Of a stretch of 64,000 nucleotides of DNA, positions 37,743 to 48,488 are shown one piece after another. The DNA is from Copromyces sp. CBS 386.78 (taxonomy: Eukaryota > Ascomycota > Sordariomycetes > Sordariales > Sordariaceae). A model generated the notes under the pieces. That model made no database searches and was not told the DNA's origin. It saw only the letters and a program-made list of their open reading frames with translations. Location of the stretch: assembly GCA_030685235.1 (NCBI GenBank), contig MU839099.1:456489-520488 (forward strand), written 5' to 3'. Within the stretch, counting starts at the first letter, position 1, and each line of letters begins with the position of its first letter. The position numbers were made by a program, and so were the translations under genes.

Positions 37743-40052
37743 ATGTTGTACCCAAACCAAGAGTCTCATATCGCGCCAATGCCACAATCTACACCTTCTC
37801 TTCAGGACGACTTCAAGAGGCCATGGAAAGATGGGGCTTTTGCTTCACATCCAACTCTGGGCAACAGTACCGACTCTCTTCATTGCAAAACGGCCAGAGA
37901 AGAGTCTGAACAAACCCACTCGCTCAATCATGAGACGGCGGTTGATATCAAGGGCGAATGCTCCGCCCAGGAAATTACTACCGGTCAATCAGGAAGGACT
38001 GAGCGGTGGCCCCTTTACGGCTGGGTCTCCGAGATTGTGGCCATCATCGTGTCTGCAGGAGTTACCGCTACGATACCCGTTGTTCTCGGCATCTATAATC
38101 ACCGCCCCATTCCGCAACTCACTGGGACCATATCTATCAATGCAGTCATTGCCGTCCTCTCTACCGTCGCAAAGTCCTGTCTCCTGTACGCCATGTCTGC
38201 CGCTCTTGGACAGGCCAAATGGGACTGGTACCTCCGTGCTCAAAAGTCCAGGAAGCTCAACGACATGGAGACAATCGACCAAGCCAGTAGAGGACCACTC
38301 GGCGCCGCCAAGGTTCTGCTCAGCCAACATACAGTCCTGTCGCCGACCTCTGTAGGCGCACTCGTCGTCATTCTCTGTCTTCTTGTCGACCCTTTCACTC
38401 AACAGGTCGTGGGCTGGGCCGAAAGGCAGATCCTGGTGCCGTCTGAGGAAGTGTGGACACCCAAAGCAACTGTACCCTATTTCTGCCCATCGTGGTACGG
38501 CGACGGCCCAAACGAGTGTAAATCGAGGTATTCTGACGCTGTCAGCGCTGGTGTCTGGGTTGAGCCGGAGGTATTCAAACTTGATGCCCATTGCCCTACC
38601 GGCGATTGCGAATGGGAACCATTCGAAACGATTGAATTCTGCTTGGATAACGGGATTGTCGAGCCTTCGACCGCAAACTGCGACATCTCTTTCAACCAAA
38701 CACATTTCGATCAAGGCTACAAGATCTACAATGGAACTCAAGGAGAGGCCAGTATGGCGTGGTCTAAGCCTTGCGATTTATTCCCGGGTGTCTGGAATTA
38801 CTCCGAGCCAGAGAGATTCACGTATTGGGGCAGTAACTGGGGCTCCACGTTCACCAGCATAGGATCAGTCAAGGTGGTTCAGAGTGGCTTCAGGATGGAC
38901 CCTTATAACTTGACCTATTACAACTCAACTCCTGTGCCATACCTATTCGTTAGGTTCCCAGCCGAGATTATCACATGGCTGCCATACTCGTACTGGACAA
39001 CGGACGGGTTAGCAAACGCAGACGTGAACAATGTATCTGATGTTCACATACCGAGCCCACATTTGGTGATGGCTCGTACCCGCTTTTCTCTGGAGACATT
39101 CGAGGGAGGGGCTTTCACCCGAATTCCAGAGACGTTACGGCCAGAGATCACGGAGTGGTCAGCGCTATCTCTTTGCAAGGTTGAGAGAATGATGTCTGTC
39201 AAGAATGGGACGCTCCATTCGTCAACCATTACATCCACGCGCCTTCAACAGTCAAACCCTCTGCTCGGGGAAGCCGTGAACGTGGATTGTTGGGGTCCAG
39301 AGAACGTGAACCTAAGTAGCCCATCAATGGCGTGGCTTTCCGTACCCCCTCCGCCGCTCTCAGATCTACATCGATCTCCTTACAGGGCAGATCCTTCGAC
39401 AGGCGCCTTCTGCTTGTTCAACGGGTACTTTGTGGACTACGAGCTCTATCCAAGAATCGCGTTTGTGTTGCGGTGGACCATAAGATATAACGCAACGGGA
39501 CAACACGCTGACGACCGTCTTGTCTACGATCACTGGGAACGAGACAACGGTGGCGGAAGCACTCACTTCATCGAGTTCTCTGATGTTCCTGATCGCATCA
39601 GTAAACGAGGGCTGGGCTCTGTCATGACCTCCATCACCGCTGCGCTCAACAACCTAACTCTGGCAACGAGCGACGACCGAGCGACAGGCAATTACGTCGT
39701 GCGTGAACGAGTCTTGGAAGTGCGCTGGCCATGGTTGGCACCACTCTTTCTGGTGGAGCTCCTGGGCATGGGTTATCTGCTCTTCATCATCTTTCGGCCC
39801 CGACCTGTCACGGTCGGAGGGGTGTGGAAGGACTCCATCCTTGCTGTCCTGTATCATGGCTTGGATAATGACACCAAATTTTCCCAAGGCCTTGAGCCGA
39901 GCGGCCTAGGAGAGATGAGAAAGGTGGCCCAGAGTATGGAGGTTCATCTCGAACATTCTAAGGGTGTCGATGTTCGAGTTGTCCTCGTTCAGGACATTGA
40001 CGGTGGCATCAACTGCTCTAGAGGGCTGGGGGGGGGGGGGGGGAATGACTGA
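37743..40052 (+). CDS. DUF3176 multi-pass membrane protein, copy 1
   Basis: One uninterrupted exon of 769 codons. After a polar N-terminus, two membrane helices follow at about residues 97-117 and 132-156, ending in the DUF3176 signature ALGQAKWDWY, then a third at about 204-222 (VGALVVILCLLVDPFTQQVV). A long, presumably extracellular, Cys-containing domain with many N-glycosylation sites follows, including CPTGDCEWEPFETIEFC and CDISFNQT. A last helix lies at about 661-685 (LVELLGMGYLLFIIFRP), with a cytosolic VWKDSILAVLYHGLD motif behind it. DUF3176 proteins are common in filamentous fungi and have no established function; a sensor or transporter accessory role is inference. The C-terminus is encoded by 16 consecutive Gs (40028-40043), so its last residues are uncertain. 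A paralogue follows about 900 bp downstream. Confidence 0.9.
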   Translation: MLYPNQESHIAPMPQSTPSLQDDFKRPWKDGAFASHPTLGNSTDSLHCKTAREESEQTHSLNHETAVDIKGECSAQEITTGQSGRTERWPLYGWVSEIVAIIVSAGVTATIPVVLGIYNHRPIPQLTGTISINAVIAVLSTVAKSCLLYAMSAALGQAKWDWYLRAQKSRKLNDMETIDQASRGPLGAAKVLLSQHTVLSPTSVGALVVILCLLVDPFTQQVVGWAERQILVPSEEVWTPKATVPYFCPSWYGDGPNECKSRYSDAVSAGVWVEPEVFKLDAHCPTGDCEWEPFETIEFCLDNGIVEPSTANCDISFNQTHFDQGYKIYNGTQGEASMAWSKPCDLFPGVWNYSEPERFTYWGSNWGSTFTSIGSVKVVQSGFRMDPYNLTYYNSTPVPYLFVRFPAEIITWLPYSYWTTDGLANADVNNVSDVHIPSPHLVMARTRFSLETFEGGAFTRIPETLRPEITEWSALSLCKVERMMSVKNGTLHSSTITSTRLQQSNPLLGEAVNVDCWGPENVNLSSPSMAWLSVPPPPLSDLHRSPYRADPSTGAFCLFNGYFVDYELYPRIAFVLRWTIRYNATGQHADDRLVYDHWERDNGGGSTHFIEFSDVPDRISKRGLGSVMTSITAALNNLTLATSDDRATGNYVVRERVLEVRWPWLAPLFLVELLGMGYLLFIIFRPRPVTVGGVWKDSILAVLYHGLDNDTKFSQGLEPSGLGEMRKVAQSMEVHLEHSKGVDVRVVLVQDIDGGINCSRGLGGGGGND

Positions 40053-40950
40053 GGACTTCATTAATCGCATATGGGAGCAGAGTGACAAATGATGTCGATC
40101 TAACTGATCAGAGAAGAAAGAGGCGGCGAATTCGTGCTGAGGATGGTGGTACGGCAGTTATGGTGTTATCATTTCTCCCTTTTCTCCCGCTGTGGTGCAT
40201 ATTCTCGTTTTACTTTCTTATTTTCTCTTTCCCTTCATTTCCCCTCCCCTCTTTCGTTCTTCCTAGACGACTCCCTTCTCGGATTGAAATCGCTGGACGC
40301 TTGGGTGCTTTCTAGTTCTTGTCAGGGTATAATTAGTGGCCCCCTGGTGTTGGGGTAGCAGCAGAGCTCCTCCCACCAATGGGTACCTTCCAACCTGTTC
40401 AGGAAGGTATCATGGCCATCTGTCTAGAAATCTCGTTCGGCTCTGAAGCAGCAGCTGATGAGTGGCAAGCCGAATTCGCTGTGGCAGTTGGTCGCCTATC
40501 TGGAGCTTTCCTTTCCAATACTTTCTTAGCGTTGGCAGGCATCCACCGTGTCAACCGACGTGCAGGACGTATCCGTTGTCAAAATACTACCAACGATATC
40601 CAAGATTTAAGTCTCCTTTCCGCATAAAGCTCCGTGAAAAGCGAGGACTATCAAGCTCCAAACACTATGCGCACAACCAACAACCACGCTGCAAAACAGC
40701 GTTTAAGATGGACTGGGCCAATCGGGTGGATAATAAGGAAGGCGTTTTCGTATGGGGAACATTATCCCTGCAAAGTGCGGCGTTCCAGATTTGCGAACTG
40801 AAGAAAAGAGTCGATGCCTTGGTACAGCTGGAGGATATATCTACCAAACCCTCCTCTCGGTGTTGCAGCTGTAAAACATCTGGTTACTATCTTCTACCTA
40901 GGGACTACGCTAGGCTCTTGTATTATAGGCCTTGCTTAACGCCATTTAAG
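40053..40950 (+). promoter_or_regulatory. Spacer between the tandem DUF3176 genes
   Basis: About 900 bp that include a strongly pyrimidine-rich tract (40165-40275). The downstream open frame extends back to 40462, but from a GTG, and this part has no similarity to copy 1. An ATG at 40708 is an alternative start that would add 81 residues. Confidence 0.45.
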
Positions 40951-43356
40951 ATGTCGGAGATGGCGCAATCTCATACTCATTTCCTCGATTGTTCCACACG
41001 GCCACGATACTCGCCTCAGATTTCGAACTTGTCGTCGCAGGAATACCTTCCCATTGACATCACTGAAGAAGCTATCAATCTCAAATCGATGGGGCCGGAT
41101 GAGTCTGAGGGACCAACTCAGTCACTCCTCCACCAGTCGGCGGTCACAGAAATCAACGACAGTGACTCGTCCATCCTCAAAGAATGCAACACCAACGGCC
41201 ACGGCGGCAGTGACGATAGTGATCGCGACAGGTTTTCGAAAGATCTCTCAGAAACTTTCAAAGACTGGTTCACCAATAGCTGGTTTACCGAGATCCTGGC
41301 CCTTTTTATCTCTGTTGCCTGCGCTGTTGCCATACCTGCGGTGCTTGGTGTCTACAACCACAAACCGGTCCCAAAGCTATCATGGGATGTTTCGCTCAAC
41401 GCCCTCGTTTCAGTCCTCTCCACCGTGGCCAAGTCCAGCCTGCTGTACGCCATATGTGCTGCCTTGGGACAGGACAAGTGGGACTGGTACGATACCAGTT
41501 CTCATGGCCTACAACGGGAACCACGCGTGAGGGATCGCAGAAGCATAATGAGTCTGGGGGGAGAGAAGAGGCTCAAGGACATGGAGACGTTGGATCAGGC
41601 GAGCAGGGGGCCACTTGGAGCCATGAAGTTTTTGACTAATCGTCGCACAGCATTGTCGCCAACATCGTTAGGGGCACTGGTGGTTATCCTTTCGCTTGTT
41701 GTTGATCCCTTCACACAACAGGTCGTTCGGCTTGAGGAACGTCAAAAGCTGGTGTCGTCTGATGAAGTTTGGGCGGCTCGGGTAAGCGCTCCTTTCTTTT
41801 GCTACCGGGATAATCACATCAGAAAGGACGGCAAGGCGTTGACGGACTGCGGCAAAGTCTTTGAAGACGCACACCACTCCGCCATTTGGGAGCCGGGGGC
41901 TTACAAGCACCCTACGCACGCCAAATGTCCTAGCGGAAATTGTGAATGGGAGCCATTCCATACGATTGAATATTGTATCGACAATGGAGTGGTTGAATCT
42001 CCAACAGGATACTGCGACATATCTTTCAATCGGTCGGAATTTAACGAGGCCTATAACTACTACAACGCCACCGGCAAATATCGGGTTATCATCCAGAACT
42101 GCGAGCATTTATTCGACCCTCTCAATATCACATTTTGGCCGAGAAACCCCAGTCTTTTTGATATGGATGAACCATGGCAATACGGTTTCGGGACACAACA
42201 AATGTTCCCTAACTCTTCGCATGACCAGAGCCTAGGATCGCCGCCATTGATCGGGTCCGAATTTTCGGTTGTCACCGGGTTCCACATGGCTGAGCAAAAT
42301 CATAACTCGACTCACGGCCAGTCCCCGTATCTATGGACCAGATTTCCGACGGAGGTCATTACCTCGCTGAAAACATCGGAGAACAACATCACCAATAAAT
42401 TCGGCGTGCGTATACCACAACCCCGGGTGATCATGGCCCATGCTCGCTACGACATGGTGCCGGAAGTCATAGCATCAAACTCGAGTATAACCGACTGGTA
42501 TCGGCCGCCAATTGAACTACGTATAAATCTATTGGAATGGTCAGCATTATCGTTGTGCCAGGTTGAGAGGAAGATAAGTGTTGTGAATGGGACCACTCTT
42601 TCCGCAGCCACTGCGTCCAAGTACCTCCAATCCGTCAGTATTGGATGGGGCGCCGCCGACTGCTGGGCTACTGAAGATCATATAAACAACAACGAAACCA
42701 TATCTTCAATCTCCGCAAAGGAGCCGACTGGTTCTTTCTCTCAGGATGGTCCTTGGCCCCGGAGATATCAAGCGGATAACTCAACGAGTGCCTTTTGTAT
42801 ATGGAACGCAACATTCGAATACGACCCATCTTACTTGCTCAAGCAAGCTTTTCGCGCAACAAAGGGGACCAACGCAAAAGGAGATGATGATGTGCAGGTA
42901 TGGAACGAGCGTTGGGGGAAACCAAAACTGGATGATGGGGAGGACATCGACATTCGTGCTTCCCGAATCACCCGGCAAACACTGCCTGCCATCATGACGT
43001 CGCTCACCGCGGGGCTCAACAACATCAACTATGCCACAACCAACGAAACTGTCACGGGGAGCTATGTCGTGCGCGAGACTATCTTGGTAGCGCGGTGGGG
43101 ATGGCTGACGGTTCTCTTTAGTATTGAGCTCATGGGAACGTGCTACTTGCTCTACATCATCTTCAGGCCCAGAAGCGCAGCCGGAGTCTGGAAGGACTCG
43201 ATCTTCGCTGTCTTGTACCACGGATTGGATGACGGAGCGAGGAACACCATCGGGCATGTGAAAAACCTGCGAGATATGAGGAAAGCTACCAAGTACATGG
43301 AGGTTCGTCTCGACCACCTGAGGGAGGACGATCGCGCTGTCCTGGTTCGGGACTAG
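40951..43356 (+). CDS. DUF3176 multi-pass membrane protein, copy 2
   Basis: Single exon, 801 residues from the ATG at 40951, chosen because it gives an N-terminal length before the first helix (about 110 residues) comparable to copy 1 (about 95). Helices lie at about 111-136 (ILALFISVACAVAIPAVLGV), 149-175, 240-258 and 716-742. DUF3176 landmarks match copy 1: ALGQDKWDWY, ALVVILSLVVDPFTQQVV, CPSGNCEWEPFHTIEYC, CDISFN, the late LLYIIFRPRS helix and VWKDSIFAVLYHGLDD. The spacing of Cys residues in the loop is conserved, suggesting shared disulfides. The two copies differ clearly in the loop, so the duplication is not recent. Function unknown; being in tandem suggests related or divergent surface roles. 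Confidence 0.9.
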   Translation: MSEMAQSHTHFLDCSTRPRYSPQISNLSSQEYLPIDITEEAINLKSMGPDESEGPTQSLLHQSAVTEINDSDSSILKECNTNGHGGSDDSDRDRFSKDLSETFKDWFTNSWFTEILALFISVACAVAIPAVLGVYNHKPVPKLSWDVSLNALVSVLSTVAKSSLLYAICAALGQDKWDWYDTSSHGLQREPRVRDRRSIMSLGGEKRLKDMETLDQASRGPLGAMKFLTNRRTALSPTSLGALVVILSLVVDPFTQQVVRLEERQKLVSSDEVWAARVSAPFFCYRDNHIRKDGKALTDCGKVFEDAHHSAIWEPGAYKHPTHAKCPSGNCEWEPFHTIEYCIDNGVVESPTGYCDISFNRSEFNEAYNYYNATGKYRVIIQNCEHLFDPLNITFWPRNPSLFDMDEPWQYGFGTQQMFPNSSHDQSLGSPPLIGSEFSVVTGFHMAEQNHNSTHGQSPYLWTRFPTEVITSLKTSENNITNKFGVRIPQPRVIMAHARYDMVPEVIASNSSITDWYRPPIELRINLLEWSALSLCQVERKISVVNGTTLSAATASKYLQSVSIGWGAADCWATEDHINNNETISSISAKEPTGSFSQDGPWPRRYQADNSTSAFCIWNATFEYDPSYLLKQAFRATKGTNAKGDDDVQVWNERWGKPKLDDGEDIDIRASRITRQTLPAIMTSLTAGLNNINYATTNETVTGSYVVRETILVARWGWLTVLFSIELMGTCYLLYIIFRPRSAAGVWKDSIFAVLYHGLDDGARNTIGHVKNLRDMRKATKYMEVRLDHLREDDRAVLVRD

Positions 43357-45748
43357 TAATCGGCCGTCTTCTGCTCTGCCAACTTGTTATGTCTTTTATG
43401 TCAAGATACCGCTCCCAACGTAAAATGGCGTTCCTGTAACTGCCCAGGGGCTATTGACTTATCTCTTTGCGTTGTCTGCCCTTGCGGGGTTTGACGATCT
43501 CACCACCCGCTTGGCGAGCAAGGAAAAATAAAAAAAAGACCACATTCTTTTTGTTCGAAATAACACACGAACGTCGCTCCCTGCACTTGGATAGGACATA
43601 GTAGTATACCATCTCTCAGAAGATTTGAAGGCCAAAACTTCGGTACAAGCTTCGTTGCCATACTTATACGCAAGGTGTCATCAACGAACGCTAGAAGGTC
43701 ACCGAGTGAGTGGGTGTATAAATCGCACTCGATGGATGGGCAAGTAAATTTCGGCGAGACTGAGCTCAAGGGTAAAAAAAGTGACAAAAGAGTTGTCCGA
43801 AGCCGCCCGAAGGAATGTCCGAACCTACCGCTGCTACTAAGGAGAGACACGGTCAGATCAGAAGTAGGTAGCGACCCATGTGACGACGGCGTCATCGACC
43901 CCGGGGTGGTCTGGTGTCTGTACCTCCCAACAACACAACTTATAGGTACCGAGCGGGTAGCTATCAGATTTCGATCTTGGCTTTTACAGTGTATGGAAGG
44001 CAGGAAGGAATCTGAAGCCGGCTCGTAGCATGAAGTCACTTGGGACAAGATAGCAAAATAGACAGTTAACTACGCTAACCCCTCCGAGAAAACTTTTTTC
44101 AAACCCTATAACGAAGAAAAGAAGAGGAGAAGAAGAAGAAGAAGAAAAAGACAAAATGCAAAGAGAATCCCGATTCTTATTAACATTTATAATTTCCTTG
44201 CCGAGTCTCCGGTCTTCTCCATCTTCATCCCCAAGATATGTACCTACAAGTGTTCCAATTAGCTCTTATACTCCATCATCTTCCCGTTGAAGATACACGT
44301 ACCTAGATACCACACTTCGGTTAACTCACTGAGAAAAGGACCAGTCACCAGCAAGAGCTTTGATATGTAGAATCGAAGACATGTATACAAAACCTCGCAA
44401 TGTAGGTAATCTTCTCACTCACATCCTTCTCGACAATATCCCAAAACAATAAGAGCTTTGAAAAGGAGGACCAGAAAATTGGGGAGTACGAAAGAGAGGA
44501 ATGGGCAAATGGATACCAGGTACCTATCCATCTCCTTTCGTCAAATCATTTGTTGCAATTCACTGTCACTCAATATAGGTACAAGTACGTGCCGTGGCGG
44601 GTCCCTTAACCTCTCTTCATATGTGTTCCAAGAGACTTTTCAGAGACTTTTCAAAGACCTTTCAAAGTCTGTTTAAGCCTTTTCAGAGACTTTCAGACAC
44701 TTTTCAAAGTCTTTCCAACGTATTACCACCCTCCCCTCTCCTTCTTAACCATACACACATAACCTGCTCACACCAATGGGGTTTTTGTTACTTAATCCCC
44801 TCCCAGGTATAATCGCTTCACAACCAGCGCAGGACAGCCAGTGCAGGCTAGGGTTATGCGCTAGAGTAGATACACACCACGACGAAAGAACCTTTTGTTT
44901 GAACCTTTGAACTCACAACCAAGGAAACATACCTATATAAGGAACAAAGATCTTCCAAAACATCGTGGTTCGTGATACTCCATGCTGCATAATACACGTT
45001 CTAAGCTACATTATACACACGCTCCCGCCCCCTAAGGCCTACTACCTCCAACTTCCGAGTCCTACTCTCCTACCTATCCCGTACATCAAAGCCAACGACC
45101 CAACTGACCATCCTATCCCATGACATCCCATCAACAACCCCGCCACCTCCTGCTCCTACCATATGTCGATACATTACGCGGCGATACTCTCTCGAGGCAT
45201 TAACCCCATGTCCCATCCCATGCCAACCCTAACCCTTCCCCCACATGTCGTTCCCCTGTAGATTTTCCTAATGATTTGACCTGATGGTAAACAAGGAGAT
45301 TTCAAAACATGCGCGTTGTACTGCTCTAAGATTTGCCAAACAGGATGGGACATCGCGAGGATAACAACCGGATGGCGGTAGTACATAGCTCCTTCCGTTC
45401 TGACTTCCTTAGAACAGATGTGATGATGAACTATGAAGATAAACGGAGGTATTGATGGGACATCCGATCGCTGGTGGAAAAGGAACCAAGAGTACAGGTA
45501 CAGAGTCGGAAGCGTGCAACGCGCGGCCTCGAGGACGAAGGAGGTGTAGAGATAGATTAGATATGTTGCTAGGTGGGTTGAGTCGCCAAGAAACAGTTTG
45601 TAAGAGATACCATCTAAAACTAAACCCTCTCACCCCTCTTCCAAGCCGTTGTCCTCGTCGTCCTCGTCGTCGTCCTCGGCGGCGGCGGTATCTTCCCCAT
45701 AATCATCTTGTTATCATCAACAATAGCCTTGCTTAACCCAACAGTCCC
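43357..45748. other. Intergenic region between convergent genes
   Basis: 2.4 kb between the stops of DUF3176 copy 2 and the CLIP-type gene. It contains a GAA-rich tract (about 44115-44150) and a cluster of imperfect repeats near 44630-44720. Open frames are short or, for 43500-44048, without domain content. I see no supported gene. Confidence 0.5.
44633..44720. repeat. Imperfect short tandem repeats
   Basis: Several copies of a unit like TTTTCAGAGACTTTTCAAAG follow one another with variation. Probably a slippage-generated minisatellite in the 3' flank; no known function. Confidence 0.6.
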
Positions 45749-48488
45749 CTAAAACTCGTCTTCAATGGGGCAATCAACGCTATCGTGACCGTCACGCTCG
45801 CACAAGGCACACCACTTGGACGCATCCACGATTCCGCTCTCCTTGCCGGCTACGGGACCCGACTCCAACAGGTTTGGGAGTGGGGATGCTGCCTTGGCAA
45901 CAGTGACAGATGGCACGCCGATAGGAGCCGTTGTGGGAATAGGCTCCAAGGGAGTAGTAGACCTGGAAGCAACGGGCTCAGCTGAGGCAAGCTGAGGAGT
46001 CAGGGGCTGGGTGGTCCTGGCCCTGTTAGGGGAAAGGGGCGCCGGCTTGATAACGTCGTCGTCGTCGTCGTCGTCCTTGGTGGAGATGGCCATGGAGCCC
46101 ATGGCGCTGACGATCTCGTCCTTGTCCTCATCCTCAACGTCGTCATCATTCTCGAGTTCGGAGGCATGAGACTGCGATTTGTTGCTCTGCGGCTGCTTCT
46201 GGCTGGCGTTCTCGGTCTCGTTGGTAGAGCCAAACATGTTGGTGCAGGTAAGGATATCGTGACCAGAAGTATCACAGAGCTCGCACCAGAGAGTGCTGTT
46301 GTCGGTTGCGGTGCTATAGGAGTCACTTTCGGGCATGGCCTCGAGATTGGATCCCCGACTCCTGAGAGCCTTGTCGGGGCCCTGGGAGGCGGGCACCACA
46401 GTGCTTCGCGAATCGCGTTGCGAGTTATGTTCCTTGCTGCTGCCCACCGTCATGGTGCTCGAACGGTGGTTCGACTCGGTTGCAGCGTTGCCTCTCCGCA
46501 GTATCTCAATCTCACGCTCGAGCTCCTCCTCGCGGCTGGCTTTGCTGTCGAGCATGGCACGAAGCTCGGCGACCTCACGCTCAAGTTTCTCACGAGCGAG
46601 ACGATCCTCGATCGACTCGCCTGTCTTGGCGACTGGCGTCATGGCATCATCATCATCGGGAGCAGAATCTCTGCTGAGTGAGTGAATGATAGCCTTGAGG
46701 CCTCTAATCTCATCCTCCTTCTGTTCCAGTTCCTTGGTAAGAGGAACGCCGTTCGGGGAGCCGCTTGCGCCGTTGATAGCGGCCTGCGCCTTCTCCCTCT
46801 CCCGGCGAAGCTCGGTACGCGTTCTTTCTACCTCTCCACGGAGGAATTCAACCTCACCTCGGGCCTCGGCCTCCCCTCTACGGGCATCTTCGAGGCCCTC
46901 CTCCAGCTCCTGAACCAACTCTTCCAGTTGCTTAAGCTGTATAGCAACGACATCCACATCTTCGGTTCGTTCCCTCAGCTCCTGAATCTCCTGCATGAGT
47001 TCCTCGATCTTCTTCTCGTAGATCCTTTCGGTCTCTGAGCTCGCCAGCTCCAGGGTATCAATAGTGCTCCGGAAGTCGGCCCGGTGTGCGTCGAACTCGG
47101 CAGTCAGCAGGGCAATCTTGTCGTTCTTTTCTTGCAGTAATGCTCGAAGCTGAGCAACGTCCTTGTCTTCGAACTCTTCGTGTCGTGATCGATCGCGCAA
47201 CGAGCCTTCCGAGCTCTCGATGAGAGCCTGAAGCTCGGTAAGACTGCTTTCCATCTCGACCAGTGTTGCTGCCTGGTCCCTCAGCTGCCTCTCGCGGTCC
47301 TCAAGCTGAGTTTTGAGTTTCTCTAACTCCTCCTCGTGGGCATTACTACCAAGGCGCGAAGCCGCCCGTGAGGGGGCGCGGAACCTCATTCCTGGTATAG
47401 ACCCAGCAGTGGCGCCTCCGTTATTGTATCCGCTGATAGAAGCGGCATCGTCGTCGTCATAATTTGGCTGGTGGGCGTTACCGAGGGAGGAGATACTACG
47501 AGGTCCGACACTACCTTTCCTCGTATGGGAGGGCAATCGCTTGCCCGTATCTCCAGGCACTCCGCGAACGCTCTGAGAAAACTTATTAGGCTGTGGACTG
47601 GGGAATCGTCCTGGAGGGCCTGGGGTGGCAAGTGAGGGGCGCGATCCAGGCGTCATCTGCAGCCGCCTCATGGGCGACTCCGGACGAACAGCACCGGGCC
47701 CAACAGACTGGCTGAACTTTCGTAAAGAGGGGGTAGCCGGCGCACGGCCTCCGAGCTTCAAGGCGGGTCCCGGTGGGACAGGATCGGTGGGCGTGCGAGG
47801 GAGGGAGCCACTGCCGGCATCCCGCTTGACGGCTTTGGATAAGGGGAGGAAAATACCAGCCCCGGGCAGGCTGGTGTTGAAATAGGAGACACTGGCAAAG
47901 TTTTGCGCATTAGCTCGAGTCCAGGTCCCCTTCAAAAAGAAGCATATTAGAGAAATTCTCTGCTTACCCATCGACATCACCGCTATTCTTTCCGCGAGAT
48001 GCAAACTCGCGGTGAAGTTCGACTCCGGCAAAGATACCCTTGCGCCCATCGACTGAACCGATGAAGCGAACGGTACCGGTCATGTTGCCGGGGACCTCGA
48101 CGATGTCACCAATGGTGATCTCATCGCCGGTGGTCATGGTGCCGGGGTTGATAGTAAGAGGCATCGTGTCGTTGTCGGCGGTGTTTAGGACGGAATGAAG
48201 AGCGTAGGCTTCGGTATCATCGGGGATGCTGGCCAGGGAGTTTTGCGTGAGGGCGGCGTAGGAAGCCTTGCGCGACAGCGCCGGCGGGACAAGGCGCGAT
48301 GACAGAGACGGAGACTGTTGGGACTGGGACTGCGACTGGGACGAGTAGAGCTGGTTGAGATTCGGGGTCGATGCTGTAGCTATGCCGCTGAGGCCTCGGC
48401 CGGTGCGTGCTGGTCTCGAGAGTCCGAGTCTAGGTTTGGGAGTGGTGGTGTAGGTGGTGGAAGTTGCTGTGGTGGTGGAGGAGGTCAT
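45749..48488 (-). CDS. CAP-Gly microtubule plus-end protein, CLIP-170/Tip1 type
   Basis: Two exons on the minus strand, 48488-47968 and 47891-45749, joined over a 76-nt intron inside the CAP-Gly domain; 887 residues. The start is MTSSTTTATSTTYTTTPKPR. A CAP-Gly domain lies at about 126-195 (GDIVEVPGNMTGTVRFIG ... GKNSGDVDGVSYFN), where the usual GKNDG tubulin-tail pocket reads GKNSG. A Ser/Arg/Pro-rich linker follows, then a long coiled coil at about 360-645, an acidic region, and two zinc knuckles of the pattern C-x2-C-x4-H-x4-C: CELCDTSGHDILTC near 718 and CALCERDGHDSVDC near 868. CAP-Gly, coiled coil and C-terminal knuckles are the CLIP-170/fission-yeast Tip1/Aspergillus ClipA layout. Such proteins track growing microtubule ends, bind EB1 and guide polarised hyphal growth. 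The C-terminus ends EDEF, resembling the EEY/F-type tail of CLIP-170 and tubulin. Confidence 0.93.

Noticed and set aside
40462..40950. Upstream extension of the second DUF3176 frame
   Set aside because: Begins at GTG, has no similarity to copy 1, and would place an unrelated 163-residue segment before the protein.
46166..46681. 171-codon plus-strand open frame
   Set aside because: Antisense shadow of the CLIP-type gene coiled coil.
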